Source: GCA-2688775 sp035288865 (GTDB lineage: Archaea; Nanobdellota; Nanobdellia; Woesearchaeales; GW2011-AR4). From it: a stretch of 22,874 bases of DNA. How positions within the stretch are numbered: the stretch's first letter is position 1; each line of letters starts with the position of its first letter. This document shows, one piece after another, positions 7,024-13,842 of the stretch. The notes beneath the pieces are model-generated. The model was not told where the DNA came from. It saw nothing but the letters and a program-made list of their open reading frames with translations, and made no database searches. The stretch covers positions 1-22,874 of the forward strand of contig DATDZA010000050.1 in NCBI GenBank assembly GCA_035288865.1. The letters are read 5' to 3'. Made by a program: the position numbers and the translations under genes.

Positions 7024-7919
7024 AACCTCATTGAACTAACATAAATCTTATAATCATAATGGGATATTTTCGACATATTAAACCTTTTCATTGAAACGGC
7101 TTTTTCATCCATTATTTTAAGCAGTTTTGACTTTTCCTTTATTATTTGAAATATTTTTTTGTTAATATTTGCCTTAAGCGGCTTATTTTTCTTTAATTTG
7201 CTGAAAATCTTTTTTTCGCTTGAGTAAATATGTTCCAAATATAAAAGCAATGCAAATACTCTTGCAGCCCAATGGGAAAATACCGGGTCCCGAATCAGAT
7301 TCATTCCTGCCATTTTTGACGGCGGAATCTTTGATTCAAGGTGCTCAAGCGTGATGGTTTCTTTTCTCAATACCATATCCAAGCTTTTAAATTCCGATTT
7401 TTCACTCTTATTAATCATTTCTTCTTTTTTTGAATATTCCTGCAGTAATTTCTTGTCAGCAATGACGGCCTGCCCAATCAGCATGTAAGATGAGTATTCA
7501 AGCTTCTGCAGCTCGTCTCTTGCAAGGCCGTCCTGTTTTCTTAATGTTGATGGGCTGTCTTTTATTTTTACTCTTGAAAGCTTAAGCTCCTGCAAAAAAG
7601 CTGTCTCAAGGTAATAATTTATGTCTCTCAGCTTTGAAATTATTTTTCTTGCTGAATCCAATCTTTTTCCCAATGGTTTTAAATCTTTAATTTGGAATTT
7701 TTGCCTATTGATTGAAAATGTTGTTGAAATAATTTTGTGCAGCTCGCCCATCAAAATATTTTTCTTTCTTTCCACGGAAATATCTTTTTGTAAAAGCAAA
7801 TTGTCAACATTATTTATTTTTGAATAACTTTTGCTGCTGAAATTTCCAGACAATGAATTTATTTCCTTGACCAGCCCGCCATGTAATTCCAGATGATTTT
7901 TCTCCATTGCCACCCTCAT
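7020..7919 (-). CDS. Unknown helical protein coupled to DUF655
   Basis: A 299-residue lysine-rich, mostly helical protein that I cannot assign to a family. It has heptad-like stretches (about 50-110 and 150-200), no signal peptide, no membrane segment and no cysteine motif. The segment IRDPVFSHWAARVFALLLYLEHI (about 210-232) is its most hydrophobic part and may be a buried core helix. A TATA box CTTTATAAAC at about 7944-7953 on this strand places transcription start next to the ATG at 7919. An ATG four codons later, preceded by GAGGGTGG, is an alternative start. The stop overlaps the DUF655 start by four bases, so the two are made together. It heads the operon that runs through the M50 protease to the mini zinc ribbon. 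Confidence 0.75.
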   Translation of the reverse strand: MRVAMEKNHLELHGGLVKEINSLSGNFSSKSYSKINNVDNLLLQKDISVERKKNILMGELHKIISTTFSINRQKFQIKDLKPLGKRLDSARKIISKLRDINYYLETAFLQELKLSRVKIKDSPSTLRKQDGLARDELQKLEYSSYMLIGQAVIADKKLLQEYSKKEEMINKSEKSEFKSLDMVLRKETITLEHLESKIPPSKMAGMNLIRDPVFSHWAARVFALLLYLEHIYSSEKKIFSKLKKNKPLKANINKKIFQIIKEKSKLLKIMDEKAVSMKRFNMSKISHYDYKIYVSSMRL

Positions 7920-8107
7920 TTTAATGATAAATAAATTAACAAGTTTATAAAGATTATGCTGGAAAGAAGATTGGAGGAAATTGTGGTATGGATTGATTTA
8001 TTTTAACGATTAAATTAATTATAAAATTCTCGATGGTTCAAAAATTATTAACTAAATAGTAGTATCATATCAAAAGATTTATAAATGGAAGAGCATATTG
8101 GTTTGTT

Positions 8108-8455
8108 ATGTTACCCGTACAAAGTTATTACCAAGTTGCAAGAGAAAATGAAGCTGTATTTAGAAATGTATTAAGAGATTTAAGAGACAACAGGACAAAA
8201 AGACCAATGGGTGGTTATATTCCAGAAGACTTGGATGCTGAAGCAACTCTTGATGCGATATTTCAGAAATATTCTGAAGGTCCAAGACATGGAAGGTTTA
8301 CTATTACTACTTTTGCAAGACCTAAAACAGATGCTGCAACTATTGGCTTTCAAGATATTGCCACATTATTGGGTGGTGGAGCTACACTAGAATATTTAGT
8401 TAAGGAAGATAATTCTGTTGAATATCAAAGGCCAACTTGTACAATGATGAGTTAA
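8108..8455 (+). CDS. Orphan protein of unknown function (115 residues)
   Basis: Begins MLPVQSYYQVARENEAVFRN. No recognised domain, signal peptide or membrane segment. It is charged at the N-terminal half, with a glycine-rich patch LLGGGATLEYL near residue 88 and a Cys close to the end. A well-formed TATA box ATTTATAAAT at 8077-8086 is correctly spaced for a leaderless start at 8108, which is the main evidence that this is a real gene. It stands alone on the plus strand between rpo4 and the DUF655 operon, splitting a neighbourhood that is contiguous in many archaea. Confidence 0.62.
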   Translation: MLPVQSYYQVARENEAVFRNVLRDLRDNRTKRPMGGYIPEDLDAEATLDAIFQKYSEGPRHGRFTITTFARPKTDAATIGFQDIATLLGGGATLEYLVKEDNSVEYQRPTCTMMS

Positions 8456-8566
8456 AAGTTAAATTATTGGAGGCAGCCAGAATATTATTTATTATGAATT
8501 GATGATTTATTGTATATTTCTTAATAATTTTTATTAGCCTGTAGAAAAAACGTAATTTTTTTATAT

Positions 8567-8911
8567 TCAATCTTTCAAGAAATCTGTAAGCGTGTCAACA
8601 ATCTTTTTCATTGAGTCGTTGTTTACTGTGATAGTGTAGCTCTGCAAAATAACTTTCAGCTCATTCATCGTTGTCGGAGCAATGTCAATTATCTTGTGAA
8701 CGTGCTGCTCTTTTAATCTTGGAATGTTCAACTTCATTATTTTATCAAACATCTCGTCAGTATTTTTCAAGGTCAAAACCTGATGAAGGTATTCCTCTGT
8801 CCTGTTGGCCCTGAAATTAAGCTCATTGTCCCTTTTCTTTATTTTCTCCAGCTCTTTCTTAAGCTGGTACATGTTCAAGGGCGTTTCAGAAATAATTTGC
8901 ATGTCAGACAT
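8567..8911 (-). CDS. rpo4: DNA-directed RNA polymerase subunit Rpo4 (RpoF)
   Basis: A 114-residue archaeal counterpart of eukaryotic Rpb4. With Rpo7 it forms the stalk of RNA polymerase, which helps open-complex formation and binds nascent RNA. The sequence fits the family: an N-terminal tip (MQIISETPLNMYQLKKELEK), a long helix ending NRTEEYLHQVLTLKNTDE, and the HRDC-like C-terminal part with LKEQHVHKIIDIAPTTMNEL. The gene starts 2 bp after the L21e stop, so it is the second gene of an rpl21e-rpo4 operon. GAGGG inside the L21e end can serve as a ribosome-binding site. The length is normal for archaea. Confidence 0.93.
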   Translation of the reverse strand: MSDMQIISETPLNMYQLKKELEKIKKRDNELNFRANRTEEYLHQVLTLKNTDEMFDKIMKLNIPRLKEQHVHKIIDIAPTTMNELKVILQSYTITVNNDSMKKIVDTLTDFLKD

Positions 8912-8913
8912 TT

Positions 8914-9204
8914 TTAAACCCTCTTCAGATGAACAGGATGAACAATTAACTCTTTTTGTTTTCCCCTGTCATTGATATTAACTATGTAGCATCTCCCTCT
9001 CTTGCCGGCTATGATTCCGCCATTGCCCATAAAACGGGGGTGATACATTCCCTTCTGGACGGCGGGCTCAACATGAAGATAAACTTTATCACCTACATTG
9101 AAACTCTGAAAGTACCTGGTAATGCTGATTTTTCCCCTTCTTCTTGTTTCCTTTGTGAATTTGTATCTGGTCTTTCTCCTGAGACCACCCATTCTTTGAA
9201 CCAT
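8914..9204 (-). CDS. rpl21e: Large-subunit ribosomal protein L21e
   Basis: A 96-residue ribosomal protein of the archaeal/eukaryotic L21e family. It opens MVQRMGGLRRKTRYKFTKE, matching the usual basic N-terminus. It continues with an SH3-like barrel (FNVGDKVYLHVEPAVQKGM, then HPRFMGNGGIIAGKRGRCYIV) and ends in the typical HPVHLKRV. The start at 9204 is supported by the family N-terminus and by a TATA-like CTTTTTAAAAC near 9232. Rpo4 follows 2 bp downstream. The promoter region is shared, divergently, with sepF. Confidence 0.96.
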   Translation of the reverse strand: MVQRMGGLRRKTRYKFTKETRRRGKISITRYFQSFNVGDKVYLHVEPAVQKGMYHPRFMGNGGIIAGKRGRCYIVNINDRGKQKELIVHPVHLKRV

Positions 9205-9297
9205 AGCCCGCTGAAAGAAGAGGTGTTTTAAAAAGCTTTTGGTAATTGAAATACTTGTTATGGCTTATTTGATGGATTAATTATTTTAAAAACATTA

Positions 9298-9310
9298 AAG
9301 GGATACCCTT
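9298..9310. promoter_or_regulatory. Short perfect inverted repeat in the rpl21e/sepF divergent promoter region
   Basis: AAGGG (9298-9302) and CCCTT (9306-9310) are separated by ATA. It lies about 70 bp before the sepF TATA box (ATTTATATATTT, 9369-9380) and about 65 bp beyond the L21e promoter. It could be an operator for either gene or a small hairpin. Five-base arms are weak evidence alone. Confidence 0.3.
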
Positions 9311-9436
9311 GAATACATAATTTAAATCAAAAATCATCTATTTTCTTTCACTACTCTTGAGAATAGAAACATTTATATATTTAGGGTCTTACGAGAAAAT
9401 CATAAGTTAAAAACAATTGAACTAAAGGTGATTTTA

Positions 9437-9871
9437 ATGGGATTTTTCAGCAAAATTAAAGAAAAGTTGGGAAGCGGTTCTGGCGCTGACATGTTTGAGG
9501 AATCCGGTCAGGGATATGTGGAGCTTGGAAACGATACCCCCCATGACACAAAATCAAAGTTAATGGTAAGGCCTTTTGTAATCGAAGAGTTCGAAGACAT
9601 CAAGCCAATTCTTGACGCATTGAGGGAAGGCCACACGCTTGCGCTCGTGAATATCAAGCCCCTCAAGGATAAAGATTTAGTTGAACTGAAAAGAGCGATC
9701 AACAAATTGAAAAAGACATGCGATGCAGTGGAAGGCGACATTGCCGGCTTTGGAGAGAACTGGATTGCAGCCGTGCCAAGCTTTGCCTATATATATAGGG
9801 GGCCTAAGGCTACTGCCAAAGAAGAAAGCAAGAAGACGGCAGGCATGGAAGAAGTAGCTGAGTACGAGTAA
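9437..9871 (+). CDS. sepF: SepF-like cell division protein
   Basis: A 144-residue archaeal SepF, which anchors FtsZ to the membrane at the division site. The N-terminal MGFFSKIKEKLGSG is the expected amphipathic membrane-binding helix, followed by an acidic linker. The core (DUF552) runs from MVRPFVIEEFEDIKPILDAL through LVNIKPLKDKDLVELKRAIN and ends with DIAGFGENWIAAVPSFAYIYRG. The tail is acidic. I start at ATG 9437 rather than the in-frame GTG at 9428, because AAAGGTGAT at 9424-9432 is a good ribosome-binding site for 9437 and the family begins with MGF. The TATA box at 9369-9380 predicts transcription start near 9400, so this is one of the few genes here with a true leader. ftsZ is not in the window. 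Confidence 0.92.
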   Translation: MGFFSKIKEKLGSGSGADMFEESGQGYVELGNDTPHDTKSKLMVRPFVIEEFEDIKPILDALREGHTLALVNIKPLKDKDLVELKRAINKLKKTCDAVEGDIAGFGENWIAAVPSFAYIYRGPKATAKEESKKTAGMEEVAEYE

Positions 9872-9939
9872 AATATTTTTTTATTTCTTGATTTTTAATT
9901 AAATATAATTTTATAAATAGAGGTTTATTTCTATTAATT

Positions 9940-10254
9940 ATGGGGGCAGAACGGTTGGTATTTACTCAGGCAATGGATTTTGCTGAGCTTGGTAATTTAT
10001 TGCAGCAAGGGTATAATAAAGGCTCAAGGCCTGTTGAGATAGCATTCGAGGATGTTGATTTGCCTGAATTAATTTGCAGAAGCGCTACCTTGCACAGCAA
10101 TGGCGGTTCCTCTAGATTATGTTTAGGTGGTAAAGTTTTAGACATGTTAGGCGATAGACATTTGCCGATGGGAATTTTAAAGACCAGATACATACGAGAA
10201 TTTGAAAACAGAAAACCATTTTCAGCTTATTTAGTGTATGTTCCAGTCCGTTAA
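9940..10254 (+). CDS. Orphan protein of unknown function (104 residues)
   Basis: Begins MGAERLVFTQAMDFAELGNL. There is no recognised family. It looks like a small soluble alpha/beta protein with two cysteines (CRSAT and RLCLGG, near residues 46 and 61) that are not in a CxxC pair. An A/T-rich TATA-like stretch ATTTTATAAATA at about 9907-9918 is placed for a leaderless start at 9940. It converges head-on with the next gene, with no bases between the stop codons. Confidence 0.58.
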   Translation: MGAERLVFTQAMDFAELGNLLQQGYNKGSRPVEIAFEDVDLPELICRSATLHSNGGSSRLCLGGKVLDMLGDRHLPMGILKTRYIREFENRKPFSAYLVYVPVR

Positions 10255-11100
10255 TCAAGCAGCATCTTCTAATCTTTCTTCAAGACCGCTGATTTGTGCC
10301 GAATGATTTTCGTCTTGCTCATGGATTATTTGGTGATTTGGAAAAATAAGCAATTTACCTCTTCCCGTATAATCAGCATCTAGTTGTGAGGGTTCTCCAT
10401 CCTTTAGTGTTTCATTATATTTTCCAACAGTTAATGCAGCGTATTGTGGCCTTTCGCTTGCGTATCCCCTAATATTTACATTCAAGTAATTCGATAATTT
10501 TTTAATTCTTCTTTCCAGTCCGAATTTTTTATTTGGATTGTATAATGCCTTTCTTGCAGCATTGGCAACTTTCTCCCCATAAAATGCGCTTAATTTGGTG
10601 ATTTTAGAAACTGCATCCCTATAAACTTGCCTTAATTTCTGCTGTGACTGATAAATCTTTTCTTCGTATTTTTTTGCCATTGCCCGGTATGTTTTGTATT
10701 GGTCATCCTTGCCATTTTTATCTTTAGAAAGCTGGTTTCTTGCAACATCCACCTTTAACAGATTATCACCTGTCCCATTTCTTCTGTTTTCTGCAAGATA
10801 AGGCAACGCTTCTCTCGCCAAGCTATATCTTTCCGGAATCTGTGCTGCTGCCATGGCTGAGGCTGCAACTGCCGGACCTCCAATTAATAATCCCTGCGGC
10901 CGTGAGCTTGGCTCATATTCTCTTTGAACTTTTTTACTTGAATATTGGGCTCGAAGCAATTCAATTAAATTCTGATAATTTTTTATTCTGCTAAGTGAAT
11001 CAAATGCAAATTGCGAAGCGCTACCTATTTTAGGATTATTTGTATAGTCCATTAATATTGCAAAAGCACAATTGATTTTAAATCTTCCTGTCACTATCAT
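10255..11100 (-). CDS. Unknown basic protein (281 residues)
   Basis: Begins MIVTGRFKINCAFAILMDYT. I do not recognise it. The centre (about residues 120-215) is rich in lysine, arginine, glutamine and tyrosine and is probably helical. A short alanine-rich hydrophobic patch lies around GGPAVAASAMAAAQI (about 74-88), too short and too internal for a signal peptide. A TATA-like CTTTAAAAGG around 11117-11126 on this strand predicts transcription start near 11096, matching the ATG at 11100. An internal ATG at codon 17 is the alternative. The stop directly abuts that of the convergent gene. Nucleic-acid binding is possible from the charge but unproven. Confidence 0.6.
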   Translation of the reverse strand: MIVTGRFKINCAFAILMDYTNNPKIGSASQFAFDSLSRIKNYQNLIELLRAQYSSKKVQREYEPSSRPQGLLIGGPAVAASAMAAAQIPERYSLAREALPYLAENRRNGTGDNLLKVDVARNQLSKDKNGKDDQYKTYRAMAKKYEEKIYQSQQKLRQVYRDAVSKITKLSAFYGEKVANAARKALYNPNKKFGLERRIKKLSNYLNVNIRGYASERPQYAALTVGKYNETLKDGEPSQLDADYTGRGKLLIFPNHQIIHEQDENHSAQISGLEERLEDAA

Positions 11101-11178
11101 TAAACAACAACAAAACCTTTTAAAGAACTAACAATAATTATCTTAATTAACAGATTAAATTTTAAAAAAGGGGTTTAA

Positions 11179-11985
11179 ATGAAATTTGATATTCCTAAAA
11201 AAGAGCATCCTAACTTTGAGCGCTATTACAAGCAGGATATAGACACTGCCTACAGGTTTGCCGGTGAAATTTATAAGGAGCTCGGAGGATTCATAAGGGC
11301 AGTTGTTCTTTTCGGCTCTGCCGCAAGGAAAACAAAAGGGCCTACTGGGGATATAGATCTTTTAGTGGTAATTGACGACCTGATGATGAACATGTCGCCG
11401 GAAGTTATGGAGGCATACAGATTAATTGTCCAGCAGTCTATAGTCAAGGTCTCGACAAAATTACACATCACAACGATGCGGTTCACTTCATTCTGGGAAT
11501 ATATGCGAAACGGCGACCCGGTTGCAATTAATCTTTTAAGAGACGGAGTTGCATTAATCGATTCAGGATTTTTTGACCCGATGCAGATGCTTTTGAAAAA
11601 AGGAAGAATCAGGCCGACGCAGGAAAGCATCTGGACTTATTACTCGAGAGCTCCCAACACTTTGCATAATTCAAAATGGCATTTGCTTCAGGGAGTGCTT
11701 GACTTGTATTGGGCGGTAATTGATTCAGCGCATGCTGCTTTGATGAAAGTCGGGGAAATTCCTCCCACACCGGAGCACGTTGCGGATTTGCTGGAAGAAA
11801 AGCTTGTAAGAAAAAAAATGCTTGAGCACAAGTATGTAATTATAATGAGAAATTTCTATAAACTAATGAAAATGGTGACTCACCGTGAGCTTGCTGAAAT
11901 AAAGGGGGAAGAGTTTGACCATTATTACAAAAGTGCGGAAGATTTTGTAAACAGGATGAGAAAGATTATAGAAAACTCTAGATAA
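11179..11985 (+). CDS. Nucleotidyltransferase-fold protein with HEPN-like helical tail
   Basis: A 268-residue protein. Residues about 35-65 contain the polymerase-beta-type nucleotidyltransferase signature VVLFGSAARKTKGPTGDIDL: Gly46-Ser47, then Asp58-x-Asp60 as metal ligands. From about 150 on it is helical (YYSRAPNTLHNSKWHLLQG, LYWAVIDSAHAALMKVG), resembling a HEPN domain. In MNT/HEPN toxin-antitoxin pairs the two domains are usually separate proteins, with the MNT partner AMPylating the HEPN RNase. Here both are fused, and I find no clear R-x4-6-H RNase motif in the helical part. This suggests a housekeeping or regulatory enzyme, or a self-neutralised fusion. A strong ribosome-binding site AAAAGGGG (about 11166-11173) supports this start. 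The gene stands alone. Confidence 0.8.
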   Translation: MKFDIPKKEHPNFERYYKQDIDTAYRFAGEIYKELGGFIRAVVLFGSAARKTKGPTGDIDLLVVIDDLMMNMSPEVMEAYRLIVQQSIVKVSTKLHITTMRFTSFWEYMRNGDPVAINLLRDGVALIDSGFFDPMQMLLKKGRIRPTQESIWTYYSRAPNTLHNSKWHLLQGVLDLYWAVIDSAHAALMKVGEIPPTPEHVADLLEEKLVRKKMLEHKYVIIMRNFYKLMKMVTHRELAEIKGEEFDHYYKSAEDFVNRMRKIIENSR

Positions 11986-12029
11986 TATATGATTTATTAT
12001 TTACTTCGATAGTTTTCTTAGAGAATTTT

Positions 12030-12057
12030 GACAATTTTATAATATTTCAAAATTGTC
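12030..12057. repeat. Perfect 9-bp inverted repeat downstream of the nucleotidyltransferase gene
   Basis: GACAATTTT (12030-12038) and AAAATTGTC (12049-12057) enclose a 10-base A/T loop. It lies 45 bp after the stop at 11985 and about 60 bp beyond the 3' end of the tRNA-like gene on the other strand. It may stabilise or end the transcript of either gene. There is no long T-run directly after it. Confidence 0.35.
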
Positions 12058-12117
12058 TATAGAGCACGGGAGATAAAAAATTTTAGTTGATTTCCTATTT
12101 AATTATTAAAAAGAAGC

Positions 12118-12283
12118 GCCGCGGCTGGGATTCAGCGAAAATCAAAGATTTTCGAGGTGCTCGAAAACTTATAGTTTTCGACATTCACCCAAGAGGCCTA
12201 ATCCATCAAAGGATTTGAACCCAGACATCTTTGCAGACTCGAGGTTCTTACGCTCGCGCACTTCCGGATTGTGCGACCGCGGC
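12118..12283 (-). tRNA. Type II tRNA-like gene with its T-arm split by 83 nt
   Basis: Read on the minus strand from 12283: acceptor GCCGCGG (12283-12277), D-arm GCAC/GUGC with A-A-UCC-GG-AA loop, anticodon arm CGAGC/CCUCG (one C-C mismatch) with loop GUAAGAA, a long variable arm with a GCAA loop, and T-arm CUGGG-UUCAAAU-CC. The sequence then departs for 83 nt and resumes as CCCAG plus CCGCGGC (to 12118), completing the T-stem and acceptor stem exactly. AATCC is present at both edges (12211-12215 and 12128-12132). The insert holds two near-perfect hairpins (12161-12181 and 12136-12154). A TATA-like box near 12311-12319 and a T-run after the 3' end suggest expression. The loop reads AAG (Leu), or UAA with a one-base slip; G73 is more serine-like. 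No canonical bulge-helix-bulge was found by eye. It is either an intron-bearing tRNA or a disrupted pseudogene. Confidence 0.6.
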
Positions 12284-12342
12284 ATGAAAAGTTTTATATA
12301 GTTGTAAGCTAATATATCTTTGAAGGGTCTGAATCTTCTGTT

Positions 12343-12375
12343 CCGCCAGTTTGGGCGGCTTTTGTTTTTTCTTTT
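12343..12375 (+). terminator. Hairpin plus T-tract resembling an intrinsic terminator (plus strand)
   Basis: CCGCC (12343-12347) pairs with GGCGG (12354-12358) around the loop AGTTTG, followed by a T-rich run at 12360-12375. On the plus strand this could stop read-through from the nucleotidyltransferase gene before yjbQ. On the minus strand the same hairpin would lie near the 5' end of a transcript started by a TATA box at about 12395-12404 (ATTTATAAAG). The rest of 12284-12495 shows no credible gene. Confidence 0.4.
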
Positions 12376-12495
12376 AATAATGTGGGGCTTCTTCTTTATA
12401 AATCTCAAGTGAAGATGTCCATTGCTACTGGAAAATATATATTACAAAAAATAAACGGAAATATTTTCAGACAATCAAAAAAATTAATTTTTTCC

Positions 12496-12909
12496 TTATT
12501 CTCCGATAATCTTAACCATTACTCTTTTCTTTCGCTGCCCGTCAAGCTCTAAATAGAATATCTGTTCCCACGGCCCCAAATCAAGCTTCCCATTTGTAAT
12601 TGCAACAACGACTTCCCTTCCCATAACTGTCCTCATTAAGTGCGCGTAGGCATTATCTTCACCTGTCAAATTATGCTTGTAATCTTTCTTTGTGTCAACT
12701 AATTTATGCAGCCATTCAATATAATCCGATTTTAATCCAGGTTCTTCGTCGTTGACAAAAACAGAAGCAGTTATGTGCATTGCATTGATTAATACCAATC
12801 CTTCTTTAACCACGCTTTTCTTTACAGCTTGTTCAACTTTATTTGTTATATTTACAAACTCAATTCTTTTCGAGGTATTAAATTCTAAATACTCTGTGTG
12901 GGATTTCAT
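12496..12909 (-). CDS. YjbQ/UPF0047 family protein
   Basis: A 137-residue protein of the YjbQ (UPF0047) family. Conserved features are MHITASVFVNDEEPGLKSDY (about residues 45-64, with the His-x-Thr-Ala core and Asn/Asp/Glu), HNLTGEDNAYAHLMRTVMG (about 79-97, with conserved histidines), and LGPWEQIFYLELDG toward the end. Some bacterial members show weak thiamine-phosphate synthase activity, but the real role is unsettled. Conserved histidines suggest a metal or phosphate site. The ATG at 12909 agrees with the family start. It is transcribed divergently from marC, with 89 bp between their start codons. Confidence 0.9.
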   Translation of the reverse strand: MKSHTEYLEFNTSKRIEFVNITNKVEQAVKKSVVKEGLVLINAMHITASVFVNDEEPGLKSDYIEWLHKLVDTKKDYKHNLTGEDNAYAHLMRTVMGREVVVAITNGKLDLGPWEQIFYLELDGQRKKRVMVKIIGE

Positions 12910-12998
12910 AAAAAAAGATTATTTTCGGAGTTGAAAAATGTTTTGATTAGTAGCTAAAAAAGCAATCCTTATAAAGAACCTTTCAAATAATTCTATTT

Positions 12999-13583
12999 AT
13001 GGAATTAGCAATGCTTGATTTCGCGCTCATCATTCAGCTCTTCGTCCTTCTCAATCCGCTTTCATCTTTTCCGTTTTTAATGGCAGCGCACAGGAAGAAA
13101 ATGAATGTAAAGAATATTGCGATTTTTTCTGTCCTGACTGCTTTTGTCATTGCGCTGTTAATAACTTTTGTTGGGCCTTTCTTATTTGAGTTTTTTGGAA
13201 TCACCTTGAGCTCATTTAGGGTTGCAGGAGGAATAGTTCTTCTGCTGCTTGGGCTTGACACAATAAGGCCAAAAGAAAAAGAAATTGTAAATGTAGGCGG
13301 GGTCCACAGCTTGATATCAATCATCGCAACCCCGATGTTAACCGGGCCGGCTACAATATCGTTTATCACCATAAAAGCCGTTGAGCTTAGCCAGCTTGCC
13401 GTTGCCGCTAATTTAATTCCAGCATTTATTTTAGTCGGAGTTGTCTTCATCAGCTTCGCTTATGCTGTTCCAAAAGTAAATGCTAATCTGATAAATATAA
13501 GTTCACGAATTCTGGGATTGTTCTTGACTGCTGTGTCAATAGAAATGATATTTACAGGAGTGAAGGGGCTGTTGGGAATCTAA
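12999..13583 (+). CDS. MarC family integral membrane protein
   Basis: A 194-residue membrane protein with six hydrophobic segments, typical in length for the MarC/SnatA family. Recognisable parts are the N-terminal LFVLLNPLSSFPFLM (the conserved N-P motif), FRVAGGIVLLLLGLDTI in the middle, and IATPMLTGPATISFI (P-x-x-x-G-P). Some family members move neutral amino acids; the old link to antibiotic resistance has not held up, so no substrate is claimed. A TATA box CTTATAAAG at about 12967-12977 predicts transcription starting exactly at the ATG, a leaderless mRNA. The next gene is convergent. Confidence 0.92.
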   Translation: MELAMLDFALIIQLFVLLNPLSSFPFLMAAHRKKMNVKNIAIFSVLTAFVIALLITFVGPFLFEFFGITLSSFRVAGGIVLLLLGLDTIRPKEKEIVNVGGVHSLISIIATPMLTGPATISFITIKAVELSQLAVAANLIPAFILVGVVFISFAYAVPKVNANLINISSRILGLFLTAVSIEMIFTGVKGLLGI

Positions 13584-13632
13584 GCTAAATTCTGAGCAAT
13601 GATATTCAATAAAAATTTAAAATGCATTAAAA

Positions 13633-13779
13633 TTAATCAAGAACAAGCCCGCATTTCTTGCAGTAGAACTCCTCATTGGCATAATCAATGTCGGTGCTTC
13701 CGCAGTCAGAGCAAACCCTATTCAGGTCTTCTCTCTTTATGGTTTCAAGACTCCTCTGATTACCCCCAACATATGCCAT
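13633..13779 (-). CDS. Free-standing TFIIB-type zinc ribbon (48 residues)
   Basis: A short frame whose C-terminal half, VCSDCGSTDIDYANEEFYCK and then KCGLVLD, carries the C-x2-C...C-x2-C-G-x-V-x-(D/E) pattern of the N-terminal zinc ribbon of archaeal TFB / eukaryotic TFIIB. In TFB this ribbon docks on RNA polymerase and is followed by a B-reader and two cyclin repeats. Here the protein stops directly after the ribbon, and nothing cyclin-like follows in any frame. A TATA-like CTTTAAAAAC near 13808-13818 and the ATG at 13779 give a plausible short-leader mRNA, so it looks expressed rather than a decayed tfb. It lies between marC (convergent) and the Rad50-like gene upstream. An unrelated double-CxxC protein remains possible. 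Confidence 0.75.
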   Translation of the reverse strand: MAYVGGNQRSLETIKREDLNRVCSDCGSTDIDYANEEFYCKKCGLVLD

Positions 13780-13842
13780 AATGAATAAATCTGAGTATTA
13801 TGGGGTTTTTAAAGCTTTCGGTTAAGAAATTAAATATTCCAG

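Noticed and set aside
8456..8566. C/D-box small RNA suggested by a TGATGA word near 8500
   Set aside because: No CTGA box D follows at a suitable distance and there are no terminal pairing stems.
12118..12283. Ordinary archaeal tRNA intron at a bulge-helix-bulge site
   Set aside because: All six cut positions allowed by the repeated AATCC were checked by hand. None gives a four-base-pair central helix between the two bulges; the best has three pairs including a wobble.
12169..12408. 79-residue minus-strand frame
   Set aside because: It runs through the tRNA-like gene, and its sequence is explained by the tRNA arms and hairpins. Its start lies almost at the TATA box needed to transcribe it.
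13034..13450. 138-residue minus-strand frame across marC
   Set aside because: It is antisense to a clear six-helix MarC family gene; its serine/proline-rich translation is typical of a shadow frame.
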